Assembly: GCA_964498785.1 (NCBI GenBank)
Contig: CAZCJL010000006.1
Coordinates: forward strand, 1-64,000
DNA from: Mariaggregatimicrobium sp964498785
GTDB taxonomy: Bacteria > Zhuqueibacterota > Zhuqueibacteria > Thermofontimicrobiales > Thiofontviventaceae
DNA length: 64,000 bases
Reading direction: 5' to 3'
The translations under genes and the position numbers were made by a program. Under the pieces are notes generated by a model. That model did no database searches. It was given only the letters and a program-made list of their open reading frames with translations, and was not told where the DNA came from. Shown here one piece after another: positions 17,982-27,173 of the stretch (the first letter of the stretch is position 1; every line of letters begins with the position of its first letter).

Positions 17982-18368
17982 ATGAAAACAATTAATGCCA
18001 CAGGAAGGCGAAAAAATTCGATAGCCAGGGTACGAATTATGCCTGGTTCCGGGAAAATTGAAATAAATAAAAAGTCGTTAATCGATTACTTCAAAAGAGA
18101 AACTCTTAAAATGATTATCGAGCAACCACTGGAAGTTTCCGAATCAATGGGAAAATTTGATATATTTGCAAGAGTTAACGGAGGCGGACTTTCTGGCCAG
18201 GCTGGTGCTGTCAGGCTTGGTATTTCCCGGGCACTTCTAAAATATGATGATGAACTAAAATCAACATTAAGATCGCATGGCTTTTTGACCCGGGATCCAC
18301 GGGAAAAAGAGCGAAAAAAATATGGAATGGCTGGTGCAAGAAAACGATACCAGTTCTCGAAACGTTAA
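17982..18368 (+). CDS. rpsI: 30S ribosomal protein S9
   Basis: Small-subunit protein whose C-terminal tail reaches the P-site tRNA. The 128 residues begin with the conserved TGRRKNSIARVRI and end in KRYQFSKR, the expected tail with terminal Lys-Arg. GGLSGQAGAVRLGISRAL is the central family motif. Overlap or frameshift is absent. Co-transcribed with rplM. Confidence 0.97.
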   Translation: MKTINATGRRKNSIARVRIMPGSGKIEINKKSLIDYFKRETLKMIIEQPLEVSESMGKFDIFARVNGGGLSGQAGAVRLGISRALLKYDDELKSTLRSHGFLTRDPREKERKKYGMAGARKRYQFSKR

Positions 18369-18439
18369 TTTTATTTTAAAAAACGCACACTCTTAATTCT
18401 GTGGGGTGCCGGAAAAAATTTAATTCTGGTTCAGATAGA

Positions 18440-18475
18440 AAAAGGGTGGAGGATTAACCCCAAATAAAGGAGCGC
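18440..18475 (+). promoter_or_regulatory. Possible leader structure before rpsB
   Basis: The 111-base gap before rpsB contains GGGT (18444-18447) and ACCC (18457-18460) enclosing a purine-rich loop, followed by AAAGGAGCG, the ribosome site. S2 leaders in several phyla are regulatory, but this structure is short and I cannot confirm it belongs to a known leader family. Confidence 0.25.
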
Positions 18476-18479
18476 TTTT

Positions 18480-19247
18480 ATGAGTATCAAAGTGAGTATT
18501 CAAGATTTGTTATTAGCAGGAACCCATTTCGGTCATTTAACCCGCCGTTGGAATCCAAAGATGAAAAGATACATCTTTATGGAGAAAAACGGAATTTATA
18601 TTATTGATCTCAAAAAAACATTAGAACATCTGCAACAAGCAACAGAAGAAGTTAAGCGGGTTGTGAAATCGGGGGAAAAGATATTATTTGTCGGTACGAA
18701 AAAACAGGCAAAGGAAATTATTAAAGCAGAAGCTGAACGATGCAACATGTTTTTTGTGAACGAAAGATGGTTGGGCGGCACATTAACTAATTTTTCGACA
18801 GTTAAGAAAAGTATTAAGCGATTAAAAAATTATGATAAAATGGCCATCGATGGCACCTATGATAAATTGACAAAGAAAGAAATTTTACAAATTGAACGAG
18901 AGAAAGAAAAATTAGAACGGATATTAGGTGGCATTAAGGAAATTACGAAGCTACCAGGATTAATGTTTATTGTTGATCCCAAAAAAGAAGCGATTGCTGT
19001 GCGAGAAGCAGATCGCCTGGATATACCGATTGTTGCTTTGATTGATACAAATTCTGACCCTGATTTAATAGATTACCCGATTCCGGGCAATGATGATGCA
19101 TTCAAGTCAATTAATTTAATTACCAGAACAATTGCTGACGCTATCATTGGAGGCCTGAAAGAGCAAGAAATCGTAAAAGCAGAAGAAGATGCTTTCAACG
19201 AAAAAGTTAAATCTGACAGAGAAGAAGAAGTCAAAGTAGATGAATAA
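18480..19247 (+). CDS. rpsB: 30S ribosomal protein S2
   Basis: Small-subunit protein needed for S1 binding. The 255 residues show the family motifs LLLAGTHFGHLTRRWNPKM, ILFVGTKKQA, NERWLGGTLTNFST and the C-terminal VALIDTNSDPDLIDYPIPGNDDA. It heads the conserved rpsB-tsf-pyrH-frr order. AAAGGAGCG precedes the ATG. The tail is acidic. Confidence 0.97.
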   Translation: MSIKVSIQDLLLAGTHFGHLTRRWNPKMKRYIFMEKNGIYIIDLKKTLEHLQQATEEVKRVVKSGEKILFVGTKKQAKEIIKAEAERCNMFFVNERWLGGTLTNFSTVKKSIKRLKNYDKMAIDGTYDKLTKKEILQIEREKEKLERILGGIKEITKLPGLMFIVDPKKEAIAVREADRLDIPIVALIDTNSDPDLIDYPIPGNDDAFKSINLITRTIADAIIGGLKEQEIVKAEEDAFNEKVKSDREEEVKVDE

Positions 19248-19271
19248 TATCACAAAGGGAGATAGATAAGT

Positions 19272-19868
19272 ATGACGATATCTGCGGAAGAGGTAAAAAA
19301 ATTAAGAGATAAAACCGGCGCTGGTATAATGGATTGTAAACAAGCGTTAAAAGAAACAAACGGTGATATAGATAAAGCGGTTGAGTATCTGAGACAAAAA
19401 GGAATAGCCTCTGCAGAAAAGAGACTCGGTCGTGAAACAAAAGAAGGTTTAATTCAAAGCTATATACATCCCGGGAGTCGATTGGGCGTTTTGGTTGAAG
19501 TGAATTGTGAAACAGATTTTGTCGCGAAAACAGATGATTTTACTGAATTCGCGAAAAATATCGCAATGCAGATCGCTGCTTCCAAACCGCAGGTGGTTGC
19601 CCGAGAAGAACTTTCTGAAAATGTTATAAATAAAGAGCTGGAAATTTATAAAAAACAGGCTGAAGAACAAAAAAAACCAGCTCATATTGCTGAAAAAATT
19701 GCTCAGGGTAAAATGGAAAAGTTTTACCAGGAAGTTGTTTTACTGGAACAAAGCTATGTACGGGATCCCAATATAACCATCGAAGAATTATTGAAACAAT
19801 TAATCGGAAAGATCGGAGAAAATATTTCAATAAAGAGGTTCACGAGATTTGAACTCGGGGGAGAATAG
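19272..19868 (+). CDS. tsf: Elongation factor Ts
   Basis: Guanine-nucleotide exchange factor for EF-Tu. The 198-residue protein is the short form: N-terminal UBA-like domain LRDKTGAGIMDCKQALKETN (about 10-29), the core with VEVNCETDFVAKTDDF (the TDFV motif that contacts EF-Tu), and a C-terminal module. The second half of the dimerisation domain present in E. coli Ts (283 residues) is missing, as in several other phyla. Start ATG follows GGGAG. Confidence 0.96.
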   Translation: MTISAEEVKKLRDKTGAGIMDCKQALKETNGDIDKAVEYLRQKGIASAEKRLGRETKEGLIQSYIHPGSRLGVLVEVNCETDFVAKTDDFTEFAKNIAMQIAASKPQVVAREELSENVINKELEIYKKQAEEQKKPAHIAEKIAQGKMEKFYQEVVLLEQSYVRDPNITIEELLKQLIGKIGENISIKRFTRFELGGE

Positions 19869-19876
19869 TTCAAATT

Positions 19877-20590
19877 ATGGTTGGTTATAAACGCATTTTA
19901 TTAAAATTGAGTGGGGAAGCTCTTATGGGGCAAAAGGGATTAGCTATTGATCCTGATATTGTACAGCGAGTTTCTCTGGAATTAAAAGAATTAAAAGAAT
20001 TAGGGATCGAAATTGGGATTGTCATCGGTGGTGGCAATATATTTCGGGGTATCTCTGCAAGCGCTCAAGGCATGGATAGGGTTTCAGCCGATTATATGGG
20101 AATGCTGGCAACGGTTATTAACTCAATGGCAATACAGGATTTCTTAGAACAAAACAATGTTGAGGCGCGTGTAATGACTGCCATTCGGATGGAACAGGTT
20201 GCAGAACCCTACGTCCGTCTGCGGGCATTAAAAAACCTGCAAAAAAAACGAATTGTTATTTTCGCCGGCGGTACAGGTAATCCTTATTTTTCGACGGATA
20301 CAGCAGCAGCTCTAAGAGCTGTTGAAATTGAGGCTGATATCCTGATAAAAGGGACTAAAGTTGACGGAGTTTATGATTCTGACCCTGTGATTAATAAAAA
20401 TGCCAAAAAATTTGACCAATTAACTTATATGGAAGTTGTTCAAAAACAATTGAAAGTAATGGATACAACAGCTATTACCTTATGTATGGATAATAAAATC
20501 CCAATCTATGTATTCAATCTCATGAAAAAAGGAAATTTGAAAAAATTAGTTTTGGGAGATAAAATTGGAACCAAAGTAAACGGTGGATAA
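19877..20590 (+). CDS. pyrH: Uridylate kinase (UMP kinase)
   Basis: Phosphorylates UMP to UDP. The 237-residue amino-acid-kinase-fold protein has KRILLKLSGEALMG at the N-terminus, VIGGGNIFRG, the DYMGMLATVINSMA helix, and the nucleotide motif FAGGTGNPYFSTDTAAALRA (about 132-151), which define the bacterial family. It lies in the usual rpsB-tsf-pyrH-frr operon, 8 bases after tsf and followed immediately by frr. Confidence 0.97.
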   Translation: MVGYKRILLKLSGEALMGQKGLAIDPDIVQRVSLELKELKELGIEIGIVIGGGNIFRGISASAQGMDRVSADYMGMLATVINSMAIQDFLEQNNVEARVMTAIRMEQVAEPYVRLRALKNLQKKRIVIFAGGTGNPYFSTDTAAALRAVEIEADILIKGTKVDGVYDSDPVINKNAKKFDQLTYMEVVQKQLKVMDTTAITLCMDNKIPIYVFNLMKKGNLKKLVLGDKIGTKVNGG

Positions 20591-20591
20591 A

Positions 20592-21152
20592 ATGACTGAT
20601 GAAATTTATCTTGAAGCTGAAGAAAAAATGCAGAAGACGATCGAGAACATTCGATACGAATTGAGTAAATTTCGTACAGGAAAAGCTTCTGCTGCAATTT
20701 TAGACGGCGTAAAAGTAAATTACTATGGTTCAATTGTTCCTCTAAAGCAAGCCGCTAATATTAGTGTTCCCGAGGCACGATTGATAACGGTTCAACCATG
20801 GGATAAAAGTATGATCAATGAAATCGAAAAAGCGATTTTAAAGTCTGATCTCGGCTTACCCCCAATGAACGACGGAAATATTATTCGCCTGCCCATACCT
20901 CAATTGACTGAAGAACGACGTAAAGACCTGGTAAAACAGGCAAAACGTTTGGGCGAGGAAGCAAAAATTTCCATCCGCAACTCGCGCCGTGATGCAAATG
21001 AAAGCATTAAAAAAGCCGAAAAAGATCATTCGATTTCTGAGGATGCGTCACACTGCGCACAAGATGACATTCAAAAGTTGACTGATAAATACATCGAACA
21101 AATTGATGATATCCTGAATAAAAAAGAAAATGAAATTATGGAAATTTCATGA
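20592..21152 (+). CDS. frr: Ribosome recycling factor
   Basis: Splits post-termination ribosomes with EF-G. The 186-residue protein has the family motifs ELSKFRTGKASAAILDGVKVNYYG, VQPWDK, IEKAILKSDLGLPPMNDGNIIRLPIPQLTEERR and the C-terminal KDHSISED-x-x-KLTDKYIEQID region. I take the ATG at 20592, directly after the pyrH stop. A GTG at 20583 would give three extra residues and overlap pyrH by eight bases. Confidence 0.96.
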   Translation: MTDEIYLEAEEKMQKTIENIRYELSKFRTGKASAAILDGVKVNYYGSIVPLKQAANISVPEARLITVQPWDKSMINEIEKAILKSDLGLPPMNDGNIIRLPIPQLTEERRKDLVKQAKRLGEEAKISIRNSRRDANESIKKAEKDHSISEDASHCAQDDIQKLTDKYIEQIDDILNKKENEIMEIS

Positions 21153-21700
21153 CCTCTTTCAACCAGCTAGTTTATCAACGAAGAAGTATTCGGAGTTATT
21201 CCGAAAAATCTGTTGAAAAAGATAAAATTGTTCAATGTATTGAAGCGGCCAGGGTTGCACCGTCCGCGGAAAATGTTGAACCATGGCGTTTTATTGTTTT
21301 GACTGATCCGAAGCTGAAAGAACGCTTTTGTAAAGAGGCATTTTCCGGAGTTTATTCATTTACAAAATGGGCTGCAAAAGCTCCGGTAATTATTGTAATC
21401 CTGGCAAAACTCGATATTCTTGCCAATCGAATCGGAAAACAAATTCAGGGAACTAATTATTATCTGATTGATATTGGAATTGCCGGCGAACATCTTGTCC
21501 TTCAAGCGCAGGAGTTCGGAATTGGTACTTGTTGGATTGGCTGGTTTAATGCAAAAAAAACACAAACGTTTTTTAATATCCCATCATCATACAAAGTTGT
21601 TTCTCTTATTTCCATGGGTTATCCCCAAAATATACAGTTAAAAAATAAAAAAAGAAGAAAACTTGAAGAAATAATGTGGTTTAATGGTTTTGAGGTATAA
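21149..21700 (+). CDS. Nitroreductase-family flavoprotein
   Basis: An FMN-dependent oxidoreductase of the NfsB/FMN reductase fold. The 183-residue protein has the N-terminal RRSIRSYSEKSVEKDKI motif, RVAPSAENVEPWRFIVL (FMN phosphate region) and the C-terminal GIGTCWIGWFNA...ISMGYP pattern. The start overlaps the frr stop as ATGA, so it is translationally coupled to the ribosomal operon. Its physiological substrate cannot be told from sequence. Confidence 0.88.
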   Translation: MTSFNQLVYQRRSIRSYSEKSVEKDKIVQCIEAARVAPSAENVEPWRFIVLTDPKLKERFCKEAFSGVYSFTKWAAKAPVIIVILAKLDILANRIGKQIQGTNYYLIDIGIAGEHLVLQAQEFGIGTCWIGWFNAKKTQTFFNIPSSYKVVSLISMGYPQNIQLKNKKRRKLEEIMWFNGFEV

Positions 21701-21715
21701 TCTTATACGACAATT

Positions 21716-22816
21716 CTATTCTTTCCCAAAAACAAACGATTGACGATAATATATCTCATCTGATCCATTTGATATTACTCCAAAATTTTTCCATTTTTTA
21801 ATTCTGCTTACGATACACGTTTCGAGGATTGCATCATTTAACGTGGATTTTAATATTTTTACTTCTTTAACATAGCCCTCCGTTGAAACTGAAAATCGAA
21901 TCGTTATTTTCCCTCTTAATTTCGGGTCTCGTTTTAAAGATTGTTTATAACAATCCTGTATTGTCCGATTATGCGATAGTATAACTCGTGAAATTGCATC
22001 CCCTGTCCGCAAAGATTTATTACCATTTTTGTTTTTCTTTGATGCAGAAGAAGGAATGTCACTCCAATTTTCATTTTTAGTATTATTCGGTTCAGGATAA
22101 CCATCTATCTGTTTTTTTTCTCCTGCAACTATCGATTGAATGGTATCTTTACGTAATAAGTTATCTGTTCTTACACCTCGAATTTTATATTGATTTGATT
22201 TATGAGTGGATTCCAAAAGAAGCGTGTGATTTTGCTCTGCAGATGCCAGTGTATTTTGCATACGTAGTTCAATTGCCGCCAACAGCGAGTCCGGAGTATC
22301 CGAAATCGCGAATGATTCATTTTTGTTTAGTGCAGCAGACCCATTATCAGAATCCGGTTGGTTATTTGCAACGCTATCATCTGCGTTTCCGGCTCCAAAT
22401 TCATTGTTTGATGATATTGATTTGCCCTTTTGAGAAATTCTGCTTTCCGGCTGTTGCGTTTCCATTGAATGTATTTTCTTTGGCAGAGTACTCGTTTCGC
22501 GAACTGAGGACGCCTGCACCGATTTATCGTTTACAAAAACATCTTCAATTGAATCATAAAATTGTCGATTGTCAAAAAAATGTACATAAGCGTGCTGAAC
22601 AGGAGGAAAATTTTCAGATAAAGTGCTTTTGAAATATAAGTATCTAACCAATACTGCTGTAAAAATAAAGGTGCAAAAAAAGATTGATATAAAACGAAAG
22701 TCAAGCGAGTGAAACCAATCCCTTTCAAATTCTTTAGGGAATTTTTCGATTTCATATACTTGGCCTGATTGTTTTATCAAATTATGTGGTGTATTACTTA
22801 TTAGCGTTTTATTCAT
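21716..22816 (-). CDS. TonB/AgmX-type envelope protein
   Basis: A 366-residue inner-membrane protein. One membrane helix lies at about residues 38-60, followed by a long low-complexity Ser/Asn/Gln region crossing the periplasm, and a C-terminal domain (about 275-366) resembling the AgmX/TonB C-terminal fold: SRVILSHNRTIQDCYKQSL, then LRGKITIRFSVSTEGYVKEVKIL and a final strand. Two cysteines (in QDCYKQ and ETCIVS) are typical of the AgmX/PglI C-terminal domain. No ExbBD is adjacent. Probably transduces energy or links inner and outer membrane. Convergent with the nitroreductase gene; 16 bases apart. Confidence 0.7.
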   Translation of the reverse strand: MNKTLISNTPHNLIKQSGQVYEIEKFPKEFERDWFHSLDFRFISIFFCTFIFTAVLVRYLYFKSTLSENFPPVQHAYVHFFDNRQFYDSIEDVFVNDKSVQASSVRETSTLPKKIHSMETQQPESRISQKGKSISSNNEFGAGNADDSVANNQPDSDNGSAALNKNESFAISDTPDSLLAAIELRMQNTLASAEQNHTLLLESTHKSNQYKIRGVRTDNLLRKDTIQSIVAGEKKQIDGYPEPNNTKNENWSDIPSSASKKNKNGNKSLRTGDAISRVILSHNRTIQDCYKQSLKRDPKLRGKITIRFSVSTEGYVKEVKILKSTLNDAILETCIVSRIKKWKNFGVISNGSDEIYYRQSFVFGKE

Positions 22817-23110
22817 AATGTGTTATTTAGTTAAATAAAGCTGATGTTTAGCTATGATTTGTCAAAAATTATACCATATTTAATATAAATTTAAATAATA
22901 TCTAACCTTAATAAATAATTGTATGTTATCACATAATTATCCAAAGCCATTTAACTATATGTTCTTGTATTGCTTAGATACATAATGTGCCACAGCAGAA
23001 CATGTTATTACGAAAATGTTAAATTGGTAACTTTATTTTTTTATTTAGGATAGCGCATTTTTTTGTTGTAAAATGTTACTGGACTTTAATTATGTTTTTA
23101 TAAAAAAAAC
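22817..23110. other. Divergent intergenic region, AT-rich
   Basis: About 300 bases between the divergent TonB-like and gcvPB genes. I see no riboswitch; in particular no glycine-aptamer pattern precedes gcvPB. Only the promoter at 23111-23139 is recognisable nearby. Confidence 0.4.
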
Positions 23111-23139
23111 TTGACAATTTAGAAATTATGTTGTATTTT
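23111..23139 (+). promoter_or_regulatory. Sigma-70-type promoter for gcvPB
   Basis: TTGACA at 23111-23116 and TATTTT at 23134-23139 with a 17-base spacer, 47 bases upstream of the start codon. Confidence 0.6.
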
Positions 23140-23185
23140 AAAAAATTAAGTTCCAATAATAATTAGAGGATAAGGGAAGTAAAAT

Positions 23186-24637
23186 ATGTCTAAGCTTCTG
23201 TTTGAATTAACTAAAGATAGTCAAAAAGGTCATTATATTCCTGATTGCCAGGTTTCTACATGTGAGGCTGAATATTTTGTCCCTGCCAAATACCTGCGCA
23301 AAACGAAAATCCGAATTCCGCAGCTAAGCGAACCAGAAGTAATGCGACATTTTGTTGAGCTTTCCAATAAGAATCATCATGTGGATAAAGGATTCTATCC
23401 GCTTGGCTCCTGCACAATGAAGTATAATCCCAAAATTAATGAAAAGTTAAGCAGGCTGTCCGGAATAAGCGATTTGCACCCACTACAACCAGAGCAGCTT
23501 TCGCAATCGGGTTTGCAAATTATGTATGAATTAAGTGACTGTTTATGTAAAATATCGGGGATGGAAGCAGTATCGTTACAACCAGCCGCCGGGGCGCATG
23601 GCGAATTAACGGGTCTTAAGGTAATTCGCGCATATCATGAAAGCAAGGGATCGCCAAGAACGACAGTTTTAATACCTGATTCTGCACATGGAACCAATCC
23701 TGCGAGTGTAACGATAACGGGTTATCAATCTTTACAAGTACGTTCAAATGAACTTGGTTTAATTGATTTGGATGATTTGACCGCAAAAATGAACGAGAAT
23801 ACCGCGGCAATTATGATAACGAACCCGAACACATTGGGACTTTTTGAAACGAATTTAAAGGAAATTATTTCCAAAGCGCATAACGTAGGCGCCTTGGTTT
23901 ACATGGATGGAGCAAATTTAAATGCATTAATGGGAATCATCAGACCCGGAGACATTGAATTTGATGTATTGCATTTTAATTTACATAAAACGTTTTCTAC
24001 TCCGCATGGAGGAGGCGGACCGGGGGCGGGTCCTATTGGGGTTTCGTCCAGATTAGTTGATTTTTTACCAGTTCCGATAATTGGTAAAAAGAATTCAACG
24101 TATTATTTAAATTATAATCGGCCTCGATCTATAGGTAAGATCAGCACATATTTCGGAAACTTTGGCGTAATGGTTCGGGCTTATGTTTATATTCGGATGC
24201 TTGGTGCGGAGGGGTTAAGACGTGTCAGTGAAAATGCGATCATAAATGCCAATTATCTAAAATCAAAATTAGAAAAGTATTATCTACTTCCTTATAAAAG
24301 CCCTGTAATGCATGAATTTGTACTATCAGGTGAAAATCATAAATCACAAGGTGTAAAAACACTTGATATTGCTAAAAGATTACTTGATTTCGGATTTCAT
24401 GCTCCCACTATTTATTTCCCACTTATTGTCAAAGAAGCAATGATGATCGAACCGACAGAAACGGAGTCTAAGCAAACATTGGATCAATTCATTGCAACAA
24501 TGGTTCAAATCGCCAAAGAGATAAAAGTGAATCCTGAAATCGTTACAAAAGCTCCGCTAACAACAGAGATTTCCAGATTAGATGATGTTAAAGCCATAAA
24601 AGAACCAAATCTTAAATACAATTTTAATGCTGTTTAG
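23186..24637 (+). CDS. gcvPB: Glycine dehydrogenase (decarboxylating) subunit 2
   Basis: C-terminal half of the split P protein of the glycine cleavage system, a PLP enzyme. The 483 residues contain the PLP-lysine motif HFNLHKTFSTPHGGGGPGAGP (about 265-285), FYPLGSCTMKYNPKINE near the N-terminus, QPAAGAHGELTGL, and PDSAHGTNPASVTITGY. Length matches the usual subunit 2. The other parts, gcvPA, gcvT and gcvH, are not in the window, which is unusual because they normally cluster. AGAGGATAAGGGAAG precedes the ATG. Confidence 0.95.
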   Translation: MSKLLFELTKDSQKGHYIPDCQVSTCEAEYFVPAKYLRKTKIRIPQLSEPEVMRHFVELSNKNHHVDKGFYPLGSCTMKYNPKINEKLSRLSGISDLHPLQPEQLSQSGLQIMYELSDCLCKISGMEAVSLQPAAGAHGELTGLKVIRAYHESKGSPRTTVLIPDSAHGTNPASVTITGYQSLQVRSNELGLIDLDDLTAKMNENTAAIMITNPNTLGLFETNLKEIISKAHNVGALVYMDGANLNALMGIIRPGDIEFDVLHFNLHKTFSTPHGGGGPGAGPIGVSSRLVDFLPVPIIGKKNSTYYLNYNRPRSIGKISTYFGNFGVMVRAYVYIRMLGAEGLRRVSENAIINANYLKSKLEKYYLLPYKSPVMHEFVLSGENHKSQGVKTLDIAKRLLDFGFHAPTIYFPLIVKEAMMIEPTETESKQTLDQFIATMVQIAKEIKVNPEIVTKAPLTTEISRLDDVKAIKEPNLKYNFNAV

Positions 24638-24713
24638 TTGCTAGTATTGCCTTCTTTTGGCAAAACTACGACGCATTATCATCACTTAACTACAACTTAG
24701 GGATATTACTAAG

Positions 24714-25661
24714 ATGAATAATGGTGTCGCAAATTCAAAAGTCCTTGTGGTCGATGACGTACCGTTAAATCGAAAATTACAACAAGCGTATTTGGACGCG
24801 GTTGGTTATGAAGTATTATTGGCACAGGACGGTGTAGAAGCATTACAACGGATTGAAGAAGAAACTCCTGATTTAATTCTTCTCGATGTTATGATGCCCA
24901 AAATGAATGGATTTCAGGTATGCAGACGATTAAAAAACAATGACACAACGCGGTTTATCCCCGTAATTATGGTCACTGCATTAAATGAAATAGAAGATAA
25001 AATTAAAGGCATAGAAGCCGGCGCTGATGATTTTATTTGTAAACCATTCAATAAATTAGAATTATTAGCTCGGGTCAAATCACTTTTACGCATTAAACAT
25101 CTTCATGATGAATTAGAAAGAAAAATTAAAGAGCTGGAGGCAACTCAAAAAAAACTATATCAATTAGCAATTACAGATGGTTTAACAGGTCTATATAACT
25201 ATCGCTACTTCAATGAGCAACTATTGCATGAATTATCGCGAGCGAAACGGCATAATCTCCATGTTTCTGTTGCTATGATGGATATAGATTATTTTAAAAC
25301 CTATAATGATACGCATGGACATCCTGCCGGCGATGAAGTGTTGAAAACAATCGCAGATTTACTGCGAACAAATATTCGCAAAATCGATGTCGCTGCCCGT
25401 TATGGCGGAGAAGAATTTGCACTCATTCTTATTGAAACCAGCAAGGCGTCCGCCTCTATTGCGGCTCATAAAATTAAAAAATTAATTGAACAATATAAAT
25501 TCGCACATCAGGAATCACAGCCTAACGAAAATTTAACGATTAGTATGGGGGTTGCTTCTTTTCCTGATGATACTCAAAACCCGGAAATGCTGGTGACTTT
25601 AGCTGATAAAAGATTGTATAAAGCAAAGGCACTGGGAAAAAACAGAGTCGTGTTGGAATAA
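24714..25661 (+). CDS. Response regulator with GGDEF (diguanylate cyclase) output
   Basis: A PleD-like 315-residue protein. The receiver occupies about 6-122, with VVDDV, the phospho-acceptor in LILLDVMMPKMNG, the Thr/Ser in MVTA and Lys in CKPF. A short coiled-coil linker follows. The GGDEF domain (about 145-315) has the active loop ARYGGEEFALIL, so it is expected to synthesise c-di-GMP. Metal Asp in AMMDIDYFKTYND is present. First gene of the four-gene signalling operon, four bases before the kinase. Confidence 0.92.
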   Translation: MNNGVANSKVLVVDDVPLNRKLQQAYLDAVGYEVLLAQDGVEALQRIEEETPDLILLDVMMPKMNGFQVCRRLKNNDTTRFIPVIMVTALNEIEDKIKGIEAGADDFICKPFNKLELLARVKSLLRIKHLHDELERKIKELEATQKKLYQLAITDGLTGLYNYRYFNEQLLHELSRAKRHNLHVSVAMMDIDYFKTYNDTHGHPAGDEVLKTIADLLRTNIRKIDVAARYGGEEFALILIETSKASASIAAHKIKKLIEQYKFAHQESQPNENLTISMGVASFPDDTQNPEMLVTLADKRLYKAKALGKNRVVLE

Positions 25662-25665
25662 TGTT

Positions 25666-27153
25666 ATGAAAACTAACTTTTTTAAAACAAGATCCTTATT
25701 CTGGAATCTTATCGGTGTTGTTTTATTTGTCGCACTTTTACCATTAGCGATTGGGGGATTTTATCTGTTTAGCCATGCACCGGCTGAAAGTACGACAATT
25801 GGTTTTTTTATCGTTTTAGTTGTTTTTACGATTATATGTGCCTCTCTGGGCTCATATTATATCTCAGCAAGAATTAAAAAGCCGATCACCCAGTTCACCA
25901 ACAGTGCTACTGAAATTGCTCGCGGAAATTTTTCGCATAAAGTAACAGTTCGTTCTTTTTGGGAAGTGGAACGATTGGCAAAATTATTTAACTATATGAC
26001 GACTGAGCTTCGGAGACTCGATAAGATGAATTTAAACAAGATTATTACTGAAAAACACAAAACTGAAACGATAATCAGAAATATCGCAGATGGCGTTATT
26101 GTAACTGACCCTGAAAATAAAATATTAGTTGTGAATTCTGTGGCTGAAAAATGGTTTGATTTAAATGAAAAGGAAGTGTTGTATAATCCGGTTGAAAAAT
26201 TTATTGATAATAAAGATTTATTAGAACTGGTTACCAAAGTTCGTAATGAAGGAAATCATCACGACGAGACCGTAGAAATTATTTCAAAACCAAAAAAATT
26301 CAGAAAAGAGGTAATTTTACAGGCGAAATCAGCTCAGGTTGTTAGCAATGATGATTCTTTAATCGGAATTGTCACTATTTTTAGAGACGTGACCAAAGAA
26401 AAAGAAATTGATCGGATGAAAACTGAACTGGTATCGATGGTTGCCCATGAATTACGATCACCGCTTACGTCGATCGCCGGTTTTAGCGAGCTGTTGCTCG
26501 ATGTAAGCATAACAAAGGATCAGTCACAGGAATATGCAGAAATTATTTTGAAAGAATCCAATCGATTGGGGGAATTAATCAATAAATTTCTTGATATCTC
26601 TCGCATAGAAGCAGGAAAGAGCCAATTGAATAAAGTGCCATTACATCTTGGCTATCTTTTGGAAAATATTTTGGAATTGAATATTTATCAGGCAGAGAAA
26701 AAGAATATTAAAGTCGATTGTGATGTACCACAAGACCTGCCATTAGTGAATATTGATAAAGAAATGATAGAGGAAGTTATTTTAAATTTATTCTCCAATG
26801 CTGTAAAATATAGTCCTAAAGATACAAAAATTCAAATCAAAGTTGAAAAAAGAGAAGAAGAAGATGATTTGGTGATCGCTGTAAAAGACTATGGTTACGG
26901 GATATCAAAAGACTCACTACCTCAAATATTTAATAAATTTTACCGCGTTACAGATAATGACAAAGTTCGGGAAATCGATGGTTCCGGATTAGGATTGTCC
27001 CTTGTCAAAGAAATTGTAGAGATTCATGGCGGAGCGGTCTGGGTAGAAAGCGCTTTGGGGAAAGGGTCAACTTTCTATTTTTCTCTTCCGATGTATGATG
27101 AATTTGATGATGATTCGTATATTCACGAAGTTGAAAAAGAAATGACATATTAA
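25666..27153 (+). CDS. Membrane sensor histidine kinase (HAMP-PAS-HisKA-HATPase)
   Basis: A 495-residue kinase. Two membrane helices (about 11-35 and 45-68) flank a very short periplasmic loop, so it is unlikely to sense external ligands through a large domain. HAMP follows (about 70-122), then a PAS domain (about 132-245), the HisKA helix with MVAHELRSPL (phospho-acceptor H261), and an HATPase_c domain with the N-box LNLFSNAVKYSP, DYGYGISKD, and GSGLGLSLVKEIVEIHGG. Architecture is PhoR/WalK-like. Its partner could be the REC-GGDEF protein upstream or the receivers downstream. Confidence 0.92.
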   Translation: MKTNFFKTRSLFWNLIGVVLFVALLPLAIGGFYLFSHAPAESTTIGFFIVLVVFTIICASLGSYYISARIKKPITQFTNSATEIARGNFSHKVTVRSFWEVERLAKLFNYMTTELRRLDKMNLNKIITEKHKTETIIRNIADGVIVTDPENKILVVNSVAEKWFDLNEKEVLYNPVEKFIDNKDLLELVTKVRNEGNHHDETVEIISKPKKFRKEVILQAKSAQVVSNDDSLIGIVTIFRDVTKEKEIDRMKTELVSMVAHELRSPLTSIAGFSELLLDVSITKDQSQEYAEIILKESNRLGELINKFLDISRIEAGKSQLNKVPLHLGYLLENILELNIYQAEKKNIKVDCDVPQDLPLVNIDKEMIEEVILNLFSNAVKYSPKDTKIQIKVEKREEEDDLVIAVKDYGYGISKDSLPQIFNKFYRVTDNDKVREIDGSGLGLSLVKEIVEIHGGAVWVESALGKGSTFYFSLPMYDEFDDDSYIHEVEKEMTY

Positions 27154-27173
27154 ATAAATACCAGGTGGTAATT

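Noticed and set aside
22817..23185. Glycine riboswitch before gcvPB
   Set aside because: The region has no glycine-aptamer-like conserved GG/AGAG segments and is mostly A/T runs; only a promoter is visible.
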